Assembly: GCF_003054555.1 (NCBI RefSeq)
Contig: NZ_CP026304.1
Coordinates: 1,488,001 to 1,552,000 of the forward strand
Length of the DNA: 64,000 nucleotides
Direction of reading: 5' to 3'
From: Streptomyces lunaelactis
GTDB taxonomy: Bacteria; Actinomycetota; Actinomycetes; Streptomycetales; Streptomycetaceae
In this document: in pieces, positions 1-7,839 of the stretch
Position numbering within the stretch: position 1 is the stretch's first letter
Layout: each line of letters opens with the position of its first letter
The notes under the pieces: generated by a model
Database searches by the model: none
Seen by the model: only the letters and a program-made list of their open reading frames with translations
Told to the model about the DNA's origin: nothing
Made by a program: the position numbers and the translations under genes

Positions 1-134
1 CGCACTGGGACATGCTCATGGAGCGGCGCACTCGCGAGGAGCTCGAGGAGGTGCTGGCCGAGAGGCTGGCCGTCCTTCGCTCCGGCGCCATGAACATCGC
101 AGTGCACCCGCGGGACAGCCGGAAGTCGGCCTGA
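1..134 (+). CDS. rbpA: RNA polymerase-binding protein RbpA (3' end only)
   Basis: This is the last ~43 codons of a gene that begins before the window; the reading frame starts at base 3 and stops with TGA at 132-134. The visible residues include HWDMLMERRTREELEEVL and end RSGAMNIAVHPRDSRKSA, which I recognise as the C-terminal part of actinobacterial RbpA. That part corresponds to the sigma-interacting domain that contacts region 2 of the principal sigma factor and stabilises open complexes. The N-terminal zinc-containing domain is outside the window. A strong terminator hairpin follows 40 bases after the stop. The synteny with fxsA and ppm1 matches other Streptomyces. Confidence 0.92.
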   Translation, partial: HWDMLMERRTREELEEVLAERLAVLRSGAMNIAVHPRDSRKSA

Positions 135-173
135 CCGCGTAACCACACCGCACAACAACACCATGCAAGAACA

Positions 174-222
174 AGAGCCGCGGGCCGTGTCACACCGAGT
201 GTGTGCCACGGCCCGCGGCTCT
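174..222 (+). terminator. rho-independent-type hairpin after rbpA
   Basis: A perfect 16-bp inverted repeat (174-189 with 207-222) encloses a second 5-bp stem (191-195 with 201-205). There is no T tract, which is usual for Streptomyces terminators. It lies between the end of rbpA and the end of the convergent fxsA, so it may serve both. Confidence 0.85.
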
Positions 223-270
223 GCTGCGTGCCTGCGGTCGCCTCCCGAAGGAACACCCCGGAAGGGCGGT

Positions 271-864
271 TCAGGGGGCCAGCGGGGGCCTCGGGCCGTC
301 GTCCTCGTAGCCGCGCTGAGGCTGTTGGGCGTCCTGCCGGATGACCTCGCCCTGGACGACCTTGCCGTCGGGTCGGTGGATGCGGGCCTGCTGGAAGGCG
401 TCACCGAGGCTGCCGGCCGTGGCGGCCCGCATACGGCGCTCCAGTGAGCGCTGGGCGTACCGCCCGAGCAAGGAGCGCACGGGCGGCAGCAGGAGCACGA
501 GGCCCGCCGCGTCCGAGATCAGGCCGGGCAGCATGAGCAGCAGTCCGCCGAGCATCAGGAACCCGTTGCCCGTGCTGCCGGTCTCGGGTGCGGCCGGGCT
601 CTTGCCCGCCTGTGCTTGCGCCTGCGCCTGCTGGAGCGTTTCGGTCAGGCTGCGGAAGGCCCGGCGTCCCGCCCGCTTGATGACGACCGCGCCGAGGACG
701 GCGCCGCCGACGAGCAGGGCGAGGACGGTGAGCCCGCCGGCCGCACCGGCCACGACGGTCAGCAGCCAGATCTCCAGGACCAGCCAGGCGGCGATGCCGA
801 GCGGCACGAGGTTGCGGGCGCGGGAGCGCTTGGGGGCTGTCGGGGTCGGTGCGCCGGTCGTCAT
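271..864 (-). CDS. fxsA: FxsA family membrane protein
   Basis: A 197-aa cytoplasmic membrane protein of the FxsA family. In E. coli FxsA relieves F-exclusion of phage T7; its role in actinomycetes is unknown. Two hydrophobic segments near residues 22-60 are followed by a basic stretch (VIKRAGRRAFRSL), an Ala/Gln-rich linker and a further hydrophobic segment around 100-128 with the family pattern LMLPGLISDAAGLVLLLPPVR. The C-terminal 60 residues are hydrophilic. The ATG at 862-864 is the natural start. It is convergent with rbpA and lies 90 bases downstream of ppm1 on the same strand. Confidence 0.88.
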   Translation of the reverse strand: MTTGAPTPTAPKRSRARNLVPLGIAAWLVLEIWLLTVVAGAAGGLTVLALLVGGAVLGAVVIKRAGRRAFRSLTETLQQAQAQAQAGKSPAAPETGSTGNGFLMLGGLLLMLPGLISDAAGLVLLLPPVRSLLGRYAQRSLERRMRAATAGSLGDAFQQARIHRPDGKVVQGEVIRQDAQQPQRGYEDDGPRPPLAP

Positions 865-954
865 GGTCCCAGTGTGCCTGGACGCCCGCCGAAGCGGCGT
901 AAGGGGGTGATCAGGAAGATCGTGGAGCGGCGGGCGTGCTGGACGGCGGGGCGG

Positions 955-1746
955 TCAGGGACGCTTGCGGCCGAGGAGACGATTCGCCCGGTCGCCGACT
1001 CCCCACGCGGTGACCCGCCACAGCGCCTCGACGACGATGTCCCGGCTCATCTTGGAGTCGCCGAGCTCGCGCTCGACGAAGGTGATGGGGACTTCGACGA
1101 CGTGGTAGCCGGCGGCGACGGCACGGCGGGCGAGGTCGACCTGGAAGCAGTAACCCTGGGAGGCCACCTCGGTCAGGCCGAGGCCTTCGAGGGTTTCGGC
1201 GCGGAAGGCGCGGAAACCGCCGGTGACGTCGCGGATGGGTACGCCGAGGAGGAGGCGCGAATAGGTGCTGCCGCCGCGGGAGAGGAACTCCCGGGACTTG
1301 GGCCAGTTGACCACGCGGCCGCCGGGGACCCAGCGCGAGCCGAGCACCAGGTCGGCGCCCTTGAGTGCGGTGAGCAGCCGGGGCAGTTCCTCGGGCTGGT
1401 GGGAGCCGTCGGCGTCCATCTCGACGAGTACGCCGAAGTCGTGCTCGATGCCCCAGGCGAAGCCCGCGAGGTAGGCCGCGCCGAGGCCTTCCTTGCCCTT
1501 GCGGTGCAGGACGTGGACCTTGTCGTCGTGGGCGGCGAGCTCGTCGGCGATCTTGCCGGTGCCGTCGGGGCTGTTGTCGTCGGCGACAAGGATGTTCGCC
1601 TCGGGCACGGCTTCGCGCACCCGGGTGACGATGGCCTTGATGTTCTCGGCCTCGTTGTAGGTCGGGATGATCACCAGGGCTCTGCCGAGCGGGCCGTACC
1701 GCCTCCCCTGGGCTCTGTCTCGGGGAACCCCACCACCGTCGTTCAC
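955..1746 (-). CDS. ppm1: polyprenol monophosphomannose synthase (GT2)
   Basis: A 263-aa glycosyltransferase family 2 enzyme that transfers mannose from GDP-mannose to polyprenyl phosphate, making the lipid donor for protein O-mannosylation and other extracytoplasmic mannosylations. The sequence shows ALVIIPTYNEAENIKAI near residue 24, VADDNSPDGTG (first acidic site), the DxD-like motif EMDADGSHQPEEL and GGFRAFR, all characteristic of DPM1/Ppm1. It lacks the N-acyltransferase domain fused to Ppm1 in mycobacteria, as is normal for Streptomyces. The GTG start at 1744-1746 has AAGGGG four bases upstream. Residues ~5-13 (GGVPRDRAQ) look like a decayed copy of the 39-bp coding repeat described elsewhere in this window. 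Confidence 0.9.
   Translation of the reverse strand: MNDGGGVPRDRAQGRRYGPLGRALVIIPTYNEAENIKAIVTRVREAVPEANILVADDNSPDGTGKIADELAAHDDKVHVLHRKGKEGLGAAYLAGFAWGIEHDFGVLVEMDADGSHQPEELPRLLTALKGADLVLGSRWVPGGRVVNWPKSREFLSRGGSTYSRLLLGVPIRDVTGGFRAFRAETLEGLGLTEVASQGYCFQVDLARRAVAAGYHVVEVPITFVERELGDSKMSRDIVVEALWRVTAWGVGDRANRLLGRKRP
1703..1741 (-). repeat. possible diverged copy of the 39-bp coding repeat
   Basis: A C-run, a short spacer, a G-run, AACCCC and ACC follow the same order as the 39-bp element at 30199-30276 and 63271-63309, in the same orientation relative to the host gene. It is translated as GGGVPRDRAQG at the start of ppm1, to be compared with GVPPAEGWG or GVPPDEVWG in the clear copies. Identity is only partial, so the relation is tentative. 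Confidence 0.4.
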
Positions 1747-2263
1747 TGCAGCCCCTTAGTCTCCGTACGCTGAGCCCCACCATAGCGAGCGCTCGGCGTG
1801 CGGCTGCGACGGCCCGGACCTGGGGTGTCGTATTCGCGGCAGCATGGGGGCCGGGACGGGCAACGGTCGGGGCCCGGCGTCCTTCGGGCCGACCTGGGAC
1901 CCGCTGGCTGCGGGTCTACCGAGAGCCGTTGTCTACTGAACGCCGGGCCCCACCCGGGTCACACCTGCCGGCCGGCTGAAACCTTCCCTCGCCCCCGAGG
2001 CGCGGGCGCTGAACCTGGCTCCCAGTGGCAGTGTGCCGGTGCGGCACGCTGCCCCATGACCCAGCGGCGTTCGACGACTGCGTGGAGGTTTGCCGGTCGG
2101 ACGTCCTGTGGTGGACCCGGCCGAACCTACCCGCCGGTGGGCGCTCCATGTCAACAGTCGTCTGATCTGCGCGGTTTGCTCAAATCACCAGGTCAGCGCG
2201 GAAGATCCGCAGGTCGCGGCCGAGCTCGGCGGCCATCGATCGGCGATGCGAAATGTCCGCACG
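1747..2263. other. 517-bp intergenic stretch, no gene recognised
   Basis: This gap lies between the amidohydrolase stop and ppm1. Short open frames on both strands have compositions unlike proteins (Arg/Pro/Gly-rich, no family resemblance). I see a small hairpin around 1874-1896, and a less GC-rich stretch near 2140-2280. The ppm1 promoter must lie in the right-to-left path here, but I cannot assign it. Confidence 0.5.
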
Positions 2264-3904
2264 TCACTCGTTCAGCCTCTCAAAGACGGTTTGTCCGAAG
2301 ACCACCGTCCGCAGGCAGCGGGGCAGTTCGGTGCCGGGGGTGAGATCGGGCAGCCCCGGGGTGCCGGAGCGCGGGTCGGTGGACCAGCGGGCGACACGGT
2401 CGTCGGGGGCCTGGACGACGAGTTCCCTGGTGCGCCACAGGGCGTAGTCGGCGGGCGCGCCCGGCACCAGGACGCCGGCGTCGTCGCGGCCGATGGCGCG
2501 CCAGCCGCCGCGCGTATGGGCGGTGAAGGCCGCCCGGGCGGAGACCCGGTGTTCGGGGGTGCGGTGGAAGGCGGCGGCCCGGACGGTGCCCCAGGGGTCG
2601 AGGGGGGTGACGGGGCTGTCGGAGCCGAAGGCGAGGGGGACTCCGGCACGCAGCAGTGCGGCGTACGGGTTGAGGGTGCGGGCCCGTTCGGCGCCGAGAC
2701 GCTGGGCGTACATACCGTCGCCGCCGCCCCAGGCCGCGTCGAAGGCGGGCTGGACAGAGGCGGTGAGGCCGAATTCGGCGAAGGCGGCGATGGTTTCGGG
2801 GGTGAGCATCTCGGCGTGTTCGACGCGGTGGCGGGCGGCGCGTACGCGGGCGAGGCCGAGGGTGTCGGCGGCGGTGCGGATGCCGTCGGTGACGGCGGTG
2901 AGGGCGGCGTCGCCGATGGCGTGGAAGCCGGCCTGGAGCCCGGCTTCGGTGCAGGCGGTGACATGGGCGGCGACGGCCGCGCTGTCGAGGTGACCGGTGC
3001 CGGTGTGGGCGGCGTCGGCGTAGGGGGTGTGCAGGCAGGCGGTGTGGGAGCCGAGGGAGCCGTCGACGAAGAGGTCGCCGGCCGCGCCGATGGCGCCGAG
3101 TTCGCGGATGCGCCGGGCGTCCTTGGCGCCTTCGACCCGTTCGGCCCAGTAGCCGACGACGCGGGGGCCGGGCTCGGCCCCGGCGAGTTCGAGCAGGGAC
3201 GTGAAGTCGTCCTCGTCGGAGATCTCGGGGCCGGCGCATTCGTGGACGGTGCCGATGCCGAGGGAGGCGGCCCGGGCGAGTGCGGCGCGCTGGGCGGCGG
3301 CGCGCTGGGCGGGGGTGATGGCGGCGTGGGCGGCGGCACGGACGGCGTGGTGGGCGGCCGCTGTGAGCGGCGCGTCCGGGTGGTAGCCGGCAAGGTCGGT
3401 GATGCCGGGGACGAGGTCGAGCAGGGCGGTGGTGACCACCGCCGAGTGGACGTCGACGCGCGGCAGGTACAGGGGGCGGCCGCCGCTCGCCTCGTCGAGC
3501 TGGGCGCGGGACGGGGGGCGCTGCTCGGGCCAGCGCGCGGTGTCCCAGCCGTGGCCGAGGAGGACCGTGTCGGCGGGGTGTGCGGCGCTGTGTGCCCGTA
3601 CGAGATCGAGCGCCTCGGTCAGGCTGCGGGCGCCGGACAGGTCGAGGCCGGTGAGGGCGAGGCCGGTCGCGGTGGTGTGCACGTGGGCGTCGGTGAACGC
3701 CGGGGTGACCAGGGCCCCTTCGAGGTCGATCACTTCGTCGACTCCGGTGGCGAAGGCGTCGGCGGCGCCTTCCGAGCCCACCCAGGCGATGTGGCCTCGT
3801 TCGACGACCATCGCGGTGGCGAAGGGGTCGGCGGGGCTGTGGACTTCTCCGCCGCGCAGCAGCACGGTGCGGTGTTCGGCCCGGGGGGCGGTGCTCTCGG
3901 TCAT
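2264..3904 (-). CDS. amidohydrolase family 3 protein (YtcJ-like)
   Basis: A 546-aa metal-dependent hydrolase of the amidohydrolase superfamily, YtcJ/exoenzyme-regulator branch. The substrate is unknown. The N-terminal beta-sandwich runs into the metal-binding HxH motif (TDAHVHTTATG, His74 and His76). Later the sequence contains FHAIGDAAL, RHRVEHAEML and LAFGSDSPVTPLDPW, the expected His and Asp ligands of this family. There is no signal peptide, so it is cytoplasmic. It starts 9 bases after the stop of the Lrp-type regulator, so the two form an operon and the regulator probably controls it. The ATG at 3902-3904 fits the family length. Confidence 0.85.
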   Translation of the reverse strand: MTESTAPRAEHRTVLLRGGEVHSPADPFATAMVVERGHIAWVGSEGAADAFATGVDEVIDLEGALVTPAFTDAHVHTTATGLALTGLDLSGARSLTEALDLVRAHSAAHPADTVLLGHGWDTARWPEQRPPSRAQLDEASGGRPLYLPRVDVHSAVVTTALLDLVPGITDLAGYHPDAPLTAAAHHAVRAAAHAAITPAQRAAAQRAALARAASLGIGTVHECAGPEISDEDDFTSLLELAGAEPGPRVVGYWAERVEGAKDARRIRELGAIGAAGDLFVDGSLGSHTACLHTPYADAAHTGTGHLDSAAVAAHVTACTEAGLQAGFHAIGDAALTAVTDGIRTAADTLGLARVRAARHRVEHAEMLTPETIAAFAEFGLTASVQPAFDAAWGGGDGMYAQRLGAERARTLNPYAALLRAGVPLAFGSDSPVTPLDPWGTVRAAAFHRTPEHRVSARAAFTAHTRGGWRAIGRDDAGVLVPGAPADYALWRTRELVVQAPDDRVARWSTDPRSGTPGLPDLTPGTELPRCLRTVVFGQTVFERLNE

Positions 3905-3913
3905 GGGACCAGC

Positions 3914-4354
3914 CTAGATACGCGGCGGGCGTGCCTCGTACGGGGTGGAGAGGACGACCGTGGTGCGGGTGGAGACACCGGACAGCGAGCGGATGCGGGT
4001 GAGCAGGTGTTCCAGCTCGAGCGGGGTCGCGACACGCACCTTGAGGATGTAGTTCTCGTCGCCGGCGACGCTGTGGCAGGCCTCGATCTCGGGTACGTCG
4101 GCGAGGCGTTCCGCGATGTCGTCGGGGGCGCTGGGGTCGAACGGCTTGACGGAGATGAACGCGGTAAGCGGCAGCCCGACGGCCCCGGGGTCGACGACGG
4201 CGCCATAGCCGCGGATGACACCGCGCTGCTCGAGGCGGCGGACGCGCTGATGCACCGCCGAGGTGGACAGGCCGGTGGCCTTGCCCAGGTCGGTGTAGCT
4301 CATCCGCCCGTCCTTGACGAGCAATTCCACGATCTGACGATCCAGCTCCTCCAT
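3914..4354 (-). CDS. Lrp/AsnC family transcriptional regulator
   Basis: A 146-aa feast/famine regulator. The N-terminal winged HTH (MEELDRQIVELLVKDGRMS, then GKATGLSTSAVHQRVRRLE) is followed by an RAM/AsnC ligand-binding domain ending VVLSTPYEARPPRI. I chose the ATG at 4352-4354, because homologs begin at MEELDRQI; the open frame extends further upstream without sequence that resembles the family. It precedes the amidohydrolase by 9 bases on the same strand and is divergent from the small protein at 4557. Autoregulation and control of the amidohydrolase are inferred from position. Confidence 0.88.
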   Translation of the reverse strand: MEELDRQIVELLVKDGRMSYTDLGKATGLSTSAVHQRVRRLEQRGVIRGYGAVVDPGAVGLPLTAFISVKPFDPSAPDDIAERLADVPEIEACHSVAGDENYILKVRVATPLELEHLLTRIRSLSGVSTRTTVVLSTPYEARPPRI

Positions 4355-4556
4355 GCGGATCAACCTATTGCCCCGGGTCGCTTCCGGCACAGTCGGCGGT
4401 GGCGCGAAAGGGCGCCCGCAGCGGGCATGTGACGAATGCCACAGGTTTGACACCCAGTCGATCATGACCGCACGGTTACCTGCCTGGCGCGATGGGAATT
4501 GCTTGCTGTGGTCGAGCCGCAAGTACCTGGTCGGCCCACCCGAGGGGGAGATCTCC

Positions 4557-4970
4557 ATGCAGAACCTGAAGAACAGTGGACGTACCGAACCGGAGCCCGT
4601 CGATTCGGCCGGGCCGGCCGATATCGACGAGCTCGACGCGTACGACACCTTTGAGATGTACCGGGTGATCTGCCCGGACTGCGCTCAGCCGATCGCACTG
4701 CTGGCGGACGAGGACGTCCTGCCGGAGCATGCGCTGTGCCCCACGCCGTGGAACCCGTTCGGGCTCACCGTGTGCGCCGGCACGGGTCGTGCGGCCGCCG
4801 AGGCCCGTCCCGCGGACGAGTCGCTGGAGGTCCAGGAGCAGGACACAGCGCTGCTGTTGACGCTCCCCCAGGGGCTCGACTGGCGGACGCAGCCCTTCTC
4901 GCACGTCGGGGGTGCGGGCTCACGTCCGGTCTTCAGGGTGCCGCAGCAGCCCGGCCGTCAGGCCGCCTGA
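4557..4970 (+). CDS. hypothetical protein with Cys-pair motif
   Basis: A 137-aa protein with no assigned function, resembling a Streptomyces-wide hypothetical family. The core reads TFEMYRVICPDCAQPIALLADE and then HALCPTPWNPFGLTVCAGTG. The CxxC pair, with two further Cys about 22 and 33 residues on, could bind a metal or form a zinc-ribbon-like fold, but this is only suggested by spacing. I chose the ATG at 4557 because a strong Shine-Dalgarno (GAGGGGGAG) lies 6 bases before it. The frame is open further upstream, but that overlaps the regulator's promoter. It is divergent from the Lrp gene and nearly abuts the convergent phosphotransferase. Confidence 0.72.
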   Translation: MQNLKNSGRTEPEPVDSAGPADIDELDAYDTFEMYRVICPDCAQPIALLADEDVLPEHALCPTPWNPFGLTVCAGTGRAAAEARPADESLEVQEQDTALLLTLPQGLDWRTQPFSHVGGAGSRPVFRVPQQPGRQAA

Positions 4971-4974
4971 GCGG

Positions 4975-6045
4975 TCACCAGTAGCTTCCCTGCACCATCG
5001 CGGCCAGGTCGGCGTGGTGCAGGATCAGGCCGTCCGGGTCGGCGGGGACCTGCACCTCGCCGAAGTGCACTTGGCGGTAGGCGATGCGCAGCATCACGAT
5101 GGCGTGCCGAAGCGCCGCGTAGAGGGTGTAGAAGTCCATGTCGCGCGGGGTGTGGCCGGTGAGCTGGGCGTAACGGAGCTCGACGGTGTCCCGGCGCAGG
5201 AAGTCGGGCAGCCCGCGCTGACCGAAGCCGACCGTCAGGTCCTGGAAGAACCGGTGCAGGTAGATCGTCCAGCCGAGATCGACCTCGCGCGGGGCGTATG
5301 CGGCCATCTCCCAGTCGAGTACGGCAGCGGGCTCGAAGCCGGCGTAGATGATGTTGCCGATGCGGGCGTCGCCCCAGTTGAGGACGGCGTCGCCGTCGTC
5401 CTTCGGCCAGAGCGCCCCGAGCCGCTCGAAGGCGCTCTCGATGAGCGGTGAGCGCGGCAGGCCGTCCACCACCCAGGCGTAGTACGCCCGTTGGGCATCG
5501 ACGTGGCGGCGCAGTGCGCTGCCGCGCGAAGGTTCAGTCGGGTGCTGGTCGTGCAGCCGGGCTATCAGCGAGATCGTGGCGTCCTGGAGGTGCGCGCGTT
5601 CGGAGTCGCTCGCGGCGTGCAGCCAATTGCCCTCGTACGTATAGGGCATGACGTCGGGCGGCACCCGGCCCTCGACGCGCTCCATCACGAAGAAAGGCGC
5701 TCCCAGCGCCGCCGGGTCCTCCTCCAGCCACAGCACGCGCGGCACGGGGATGTCGGTGTGCTCGGCGACGCTCCGCATGGTGCGGTACTGGAGCGCCATG
5801 TCGTACACCGGGAAGACCGTGTACGCGGCGGGGTCGGCGGCGAGCCGCAACACACAGGCCCTTACCGGTGGTTCGGGGTGCTCGATGTCGAAGAGCAGTG
5901 TCTCGCTCGACATGCCGTTGGACTCGGGGACCCGCACGCCGGAGACCTTGGCGCCGGGCAGCCGGGCGTCGAGCCATGCGGTGAGACGGCGGGCGAGCTC
6001 TTCGGGGTCGCGGGTGGTGGTGCGGGGGCGTGGTGCCGTTGCCAT
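4975..6045 (-). CDS. aminoglycoside phosphotransferase-like (APH family) protein
   Basis: A 356-aa protein kinase-like phosphotransferase of the APH/ACAD10 type. It has a hinge region (PFFVMERVEGRVPPDVMPY), a Brenner-like catalytic loop NWGDARIGN near residue 222 and a metal-binding Asp in VLDWEMAAYAPREVDLGW. The catalytic HxD is replaced by NWGD, as in many acyl-CoA-associated members. The substrate is unknown. The ATG at 6043-6045 has GGAG seven bases upstream. It follows the 374-aa gene by 130 bases on the same strand, and an acyl-CoA dehydrogenase lies further upstream, which suggests lipid or acyl-CoA metabolism rather than antibiotic resistance. Confidence 0.82.
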   Translation of the reverse strand: MATAPRPRTTTRDPEELARRLTAWLDARLPGAKVSGVRVPESNGMSSETLLFDIEHPEPPVRACVLRLAADPAAYTVFPVYDMALQYRTMRSVAEHTDIPVPRVLWLEEDPAALGAPFFVMERVEGRVPPDVMPYTYEGNWLHAASDSERAHLQDATISLIARLHDQHPTEPSRGSALRRHVDAQRAYYAWVVDGLPRSPLIESAFERLGALWPKDDGDAVLNWGDARIGNIIYAGFEPAAVLDWEMAAYAPREVDLGWTIYLHRFFQDLTVGFGQRGLPDFLRRDTVELRYAQLTGHTPRDMDFYTLYAALRHAIVMLRIAYRQVHFGEVQVPADPDGLILHHADLAAMVQGSYW

Positions 6046-6175
6046 GGCGGTGCTCCTCGCTGTCGGACGGCTCTGGGCGGCTGAGGGCGCCTCTCGGACC
6101 TAAGCGGCCCCGGGGAAGTCCGGGCGGCGTCGCGGGCCGATGGCTGTCGCCTGGCTGCGTTGTCGTGCCCGGGCC

Positions 6176-7300
6176 CTATCCGGCGACCGAGTCATAGCCG
6201 GTGAAACCGCTCGGGCCGTGGCGGCCGAAGCTGCCGTGCTCGAAGATCCCGTGGCCGGTCCGCCCGTCGAGGGTGAAGCGGGCGGAGTGATCGGTGACGC
6301 CGAAGGCGGCCATGGGATGGGCTGCGGTGTCGGAGAGGTCGTAGCCGCGCCGGTCGGTCCAGCCGCGGCCCTGCCAGGTGCCGTGCTGCCAGTCGGTTGC
6401 GGGCGGATAGCCGGCGCCGATGGCGAGGGGGGAGGAGGTGAGGATCTCGACGCCCAGTTCGAGGGGTTTGCGGGCGGGGTCGGTGAGGTGGACGACGGCT
6501 CGCTGGGGATGACGGGTGCCGGGGCGGTAGGTGATGTCGGCCTGGGGCCAGCCGAGTTGGGTGTCGTGGTGACCGTCGCGGACGAGGACGGCTTCGTTGA
6601 GGGTGCGGTAGCCGTCGGCGTCCTCCTGGGCGATGACCATCAGGAAGCGGTCCTCGAAGCGGACGGGGATCCAGAGCCAGTGGAAGCCGTCGGGGCGCAG
6701 CTCCTCGGCGGCGCGGCCGCCTTCCTCGCCGGGGATGGGCCGTACGCCCCAGCTGCGGTCGCGGGTGCCGGTCCACTCCCCCGCGGTGACGGCGATCTCC
6801 TCGCCGCCGGCGCGTATCGAGCCGCTGACGCTGCCCGCCTGCACGAAGCGGCGGCCCTCCAGCATCAGGCGGTCACCGCGGCGCTGGATGTGGTGCGGCT
6901 CCCACACGGCGGGGAAGTCGGCGGTCCAGGTGAGGTCGTACGAGAGGGAGCGCGGGTCGCCGGGGTCGGCGTCGCACTGGAGCCGCAGTCGGCGCAGTGG
7001 CTCGTCGACGGTGATGCGCAGCGGTCCGACGGCGAGGTTCATCCGGTCGTCGGTCAGGGCGTCGGAGGTGCGTACGGCGAGGAGTTCGTCGCCGATGCGG
7101 AGAGTGGCGTAGGCGTCGATCACCCCGGCGTTCGGGTAGACGCCGAGGCCGGTGATGAGCAGGGCGCGCCCTTCGTGGTCGAAAACCTGGAAGATGCACC
7201 GGTCGTAGGCATTGCGGTCGCCGGTGACGAGGTGCTTCATCGACAGGGGCGCCTGGTGCACGGGGTATTCGTCGAGGGCGATCGGGCGGTCGTCGGACAC
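6176..7300 (-). CDS. conserved hypothetical protein, lipocalin/hydratase-like
   Basis: A 374-aa protein whose function I do not recognise with certainty. It is rich in beta-strand-type sequence and Trp (SMKHLVTGDRNAYDRC, GEWTGTRDRSWGVRP, GFHWLWIPVRFEDRFLM), a pattern seen in AttH/carotenoid-hydratase-like two-lobed beta-barrels. No signal peptide or membrane segment is visible. The GTG start at 7298-7300 is preceded by GGAGG at a spacing of 6. It is the first gene of a probable unit with the APH-like protein. Pairing with a phosphotransferase and an acyl-CoA dehydrogenase hints at a lipid or isoprenoid substrate (inference). Confidence 0.65.
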   Translation of the reverse strand: MSDDRPIALDEYPVHQAPLSMKHLVTGDRNAYDRCIFQVFDHEGRALLITGLGVYPNAGVIDAYATLRIGDELLAVRTSDALTDDRMNLAVGPLRITVDEPLRRLRLQCDADPGDPRSLSYDLTWTADFPAVWEPHHIQRRGDRLMLEGRRFVQAGSVSGSIRAGGEEIAVTAGEWTGTRDRSWGVRPIPGEEGGRAAEELRPDGFHWLWIPVRFEDRFLMVIAQEDADGYRTLNEAVLVRDGHHDTQLGWPQADITYRPGTRHPQRAVVHLTDPARKPLELGVEILTSSPLAIGAGYPPATDWQHGTWQGRGWTDRRGYDLSDTAAHPMAAFGVTDHSARFTLDGRTGHGIFEHGSFGRHGPSGFTGYDSVAG

Positions 7301-7509
7301 GGCTGACCTCCTGGGCGGCTTCTGGGCAGCTCCTGGGCGGACAAGGAAGTTGACGGTACGTCAGGAACCCTGCGGGAGGCCAGAGCCAGGCACCGTACTC
7401 GCGTCAGGGCTCCTCGGGTCGGCGCGGGCCGACCGTCCGGGTAAGGAGTGAACTGGGGCTCGATTTGCCCCAGGGGTAACCCGGCCGGGACGCGCCGCGT
7501 TGGCCAGAT

Positions 7510-7839
7510 ATGACCCCGCCGTACTCCACGACCGGCCAAGGCCGCCGTCAGCTCGCGACCCCCGGCCCCGAAGAATCGGTTCAGCACCCCGCCGATCCGC
7601 CCATCTACCGGGAGTTGCTCGATCTGTGGGCGAGCAAGGGCCAGACCCTGCCGGGGCGCCGCGACCCGGAGTGGAGCAGGCTCGCGGCGCCGCTGGCTTT
7701 CGCGGCGCCGCGGCCCGCATGGGGCTCGCCCGGGAAAACCACCCACCGAACGGCAACCATCAACGCCCCCTGGCCCACGGCACCCACGAACCCGGGTGAC
7801 CAGCCCCAGGGTCAGCGCGTCTCGGGTCCGGCCAGGTGA
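7510..7839 (+). CDS. small conserved-looking hypothetical protein
   Basis: A 109-aa open frame. The segment DPPIYRELLDLWASKGQTLPGRRDPEWSRL (positions 37-66) resembles a motif I have seen in short Streptomyces proteins (IYxxLLxxWxxxGRTLPGxxDxEW). Codons in the first two thirds are strongly G/C-ending, unlike the shadow frames, while the last third is less so. No good Shine-Dalgarno precedes the ATG, so the start is uncertain. The frame overlaps the convergent acyl-CoA dehydrogenase by 28 bp. It may be a real small gene or a decaying remnant. Confidence 0.5.
   Translation: MTPPYSTTGQGRRQLATPGPEESVQHPADPPIYRELLDLWASKGQTLPGRRDPEWSRLAAPLAFAAPRPAWGSPGKTTHRTATINAPWPTAPTNPGDQPQGQRVSGPAR

Noticed and set aside
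1916..2154. Short minus-strand frames (73-77 codons) upstream of ppm1
   Set aside because: Arg/Ser/Gly-rich, no ribosome site, and overlapping alternatives in two frames; no sign of a real protein.
2090..4432. Very long Gly/Ala/Val-rich open frame on the plus strand
   Set aside because: It is the antisense shadow of the amidohydrolase and Lrp genes, which have clear family motifs; long antisense frames are normal in high-GC DNA.
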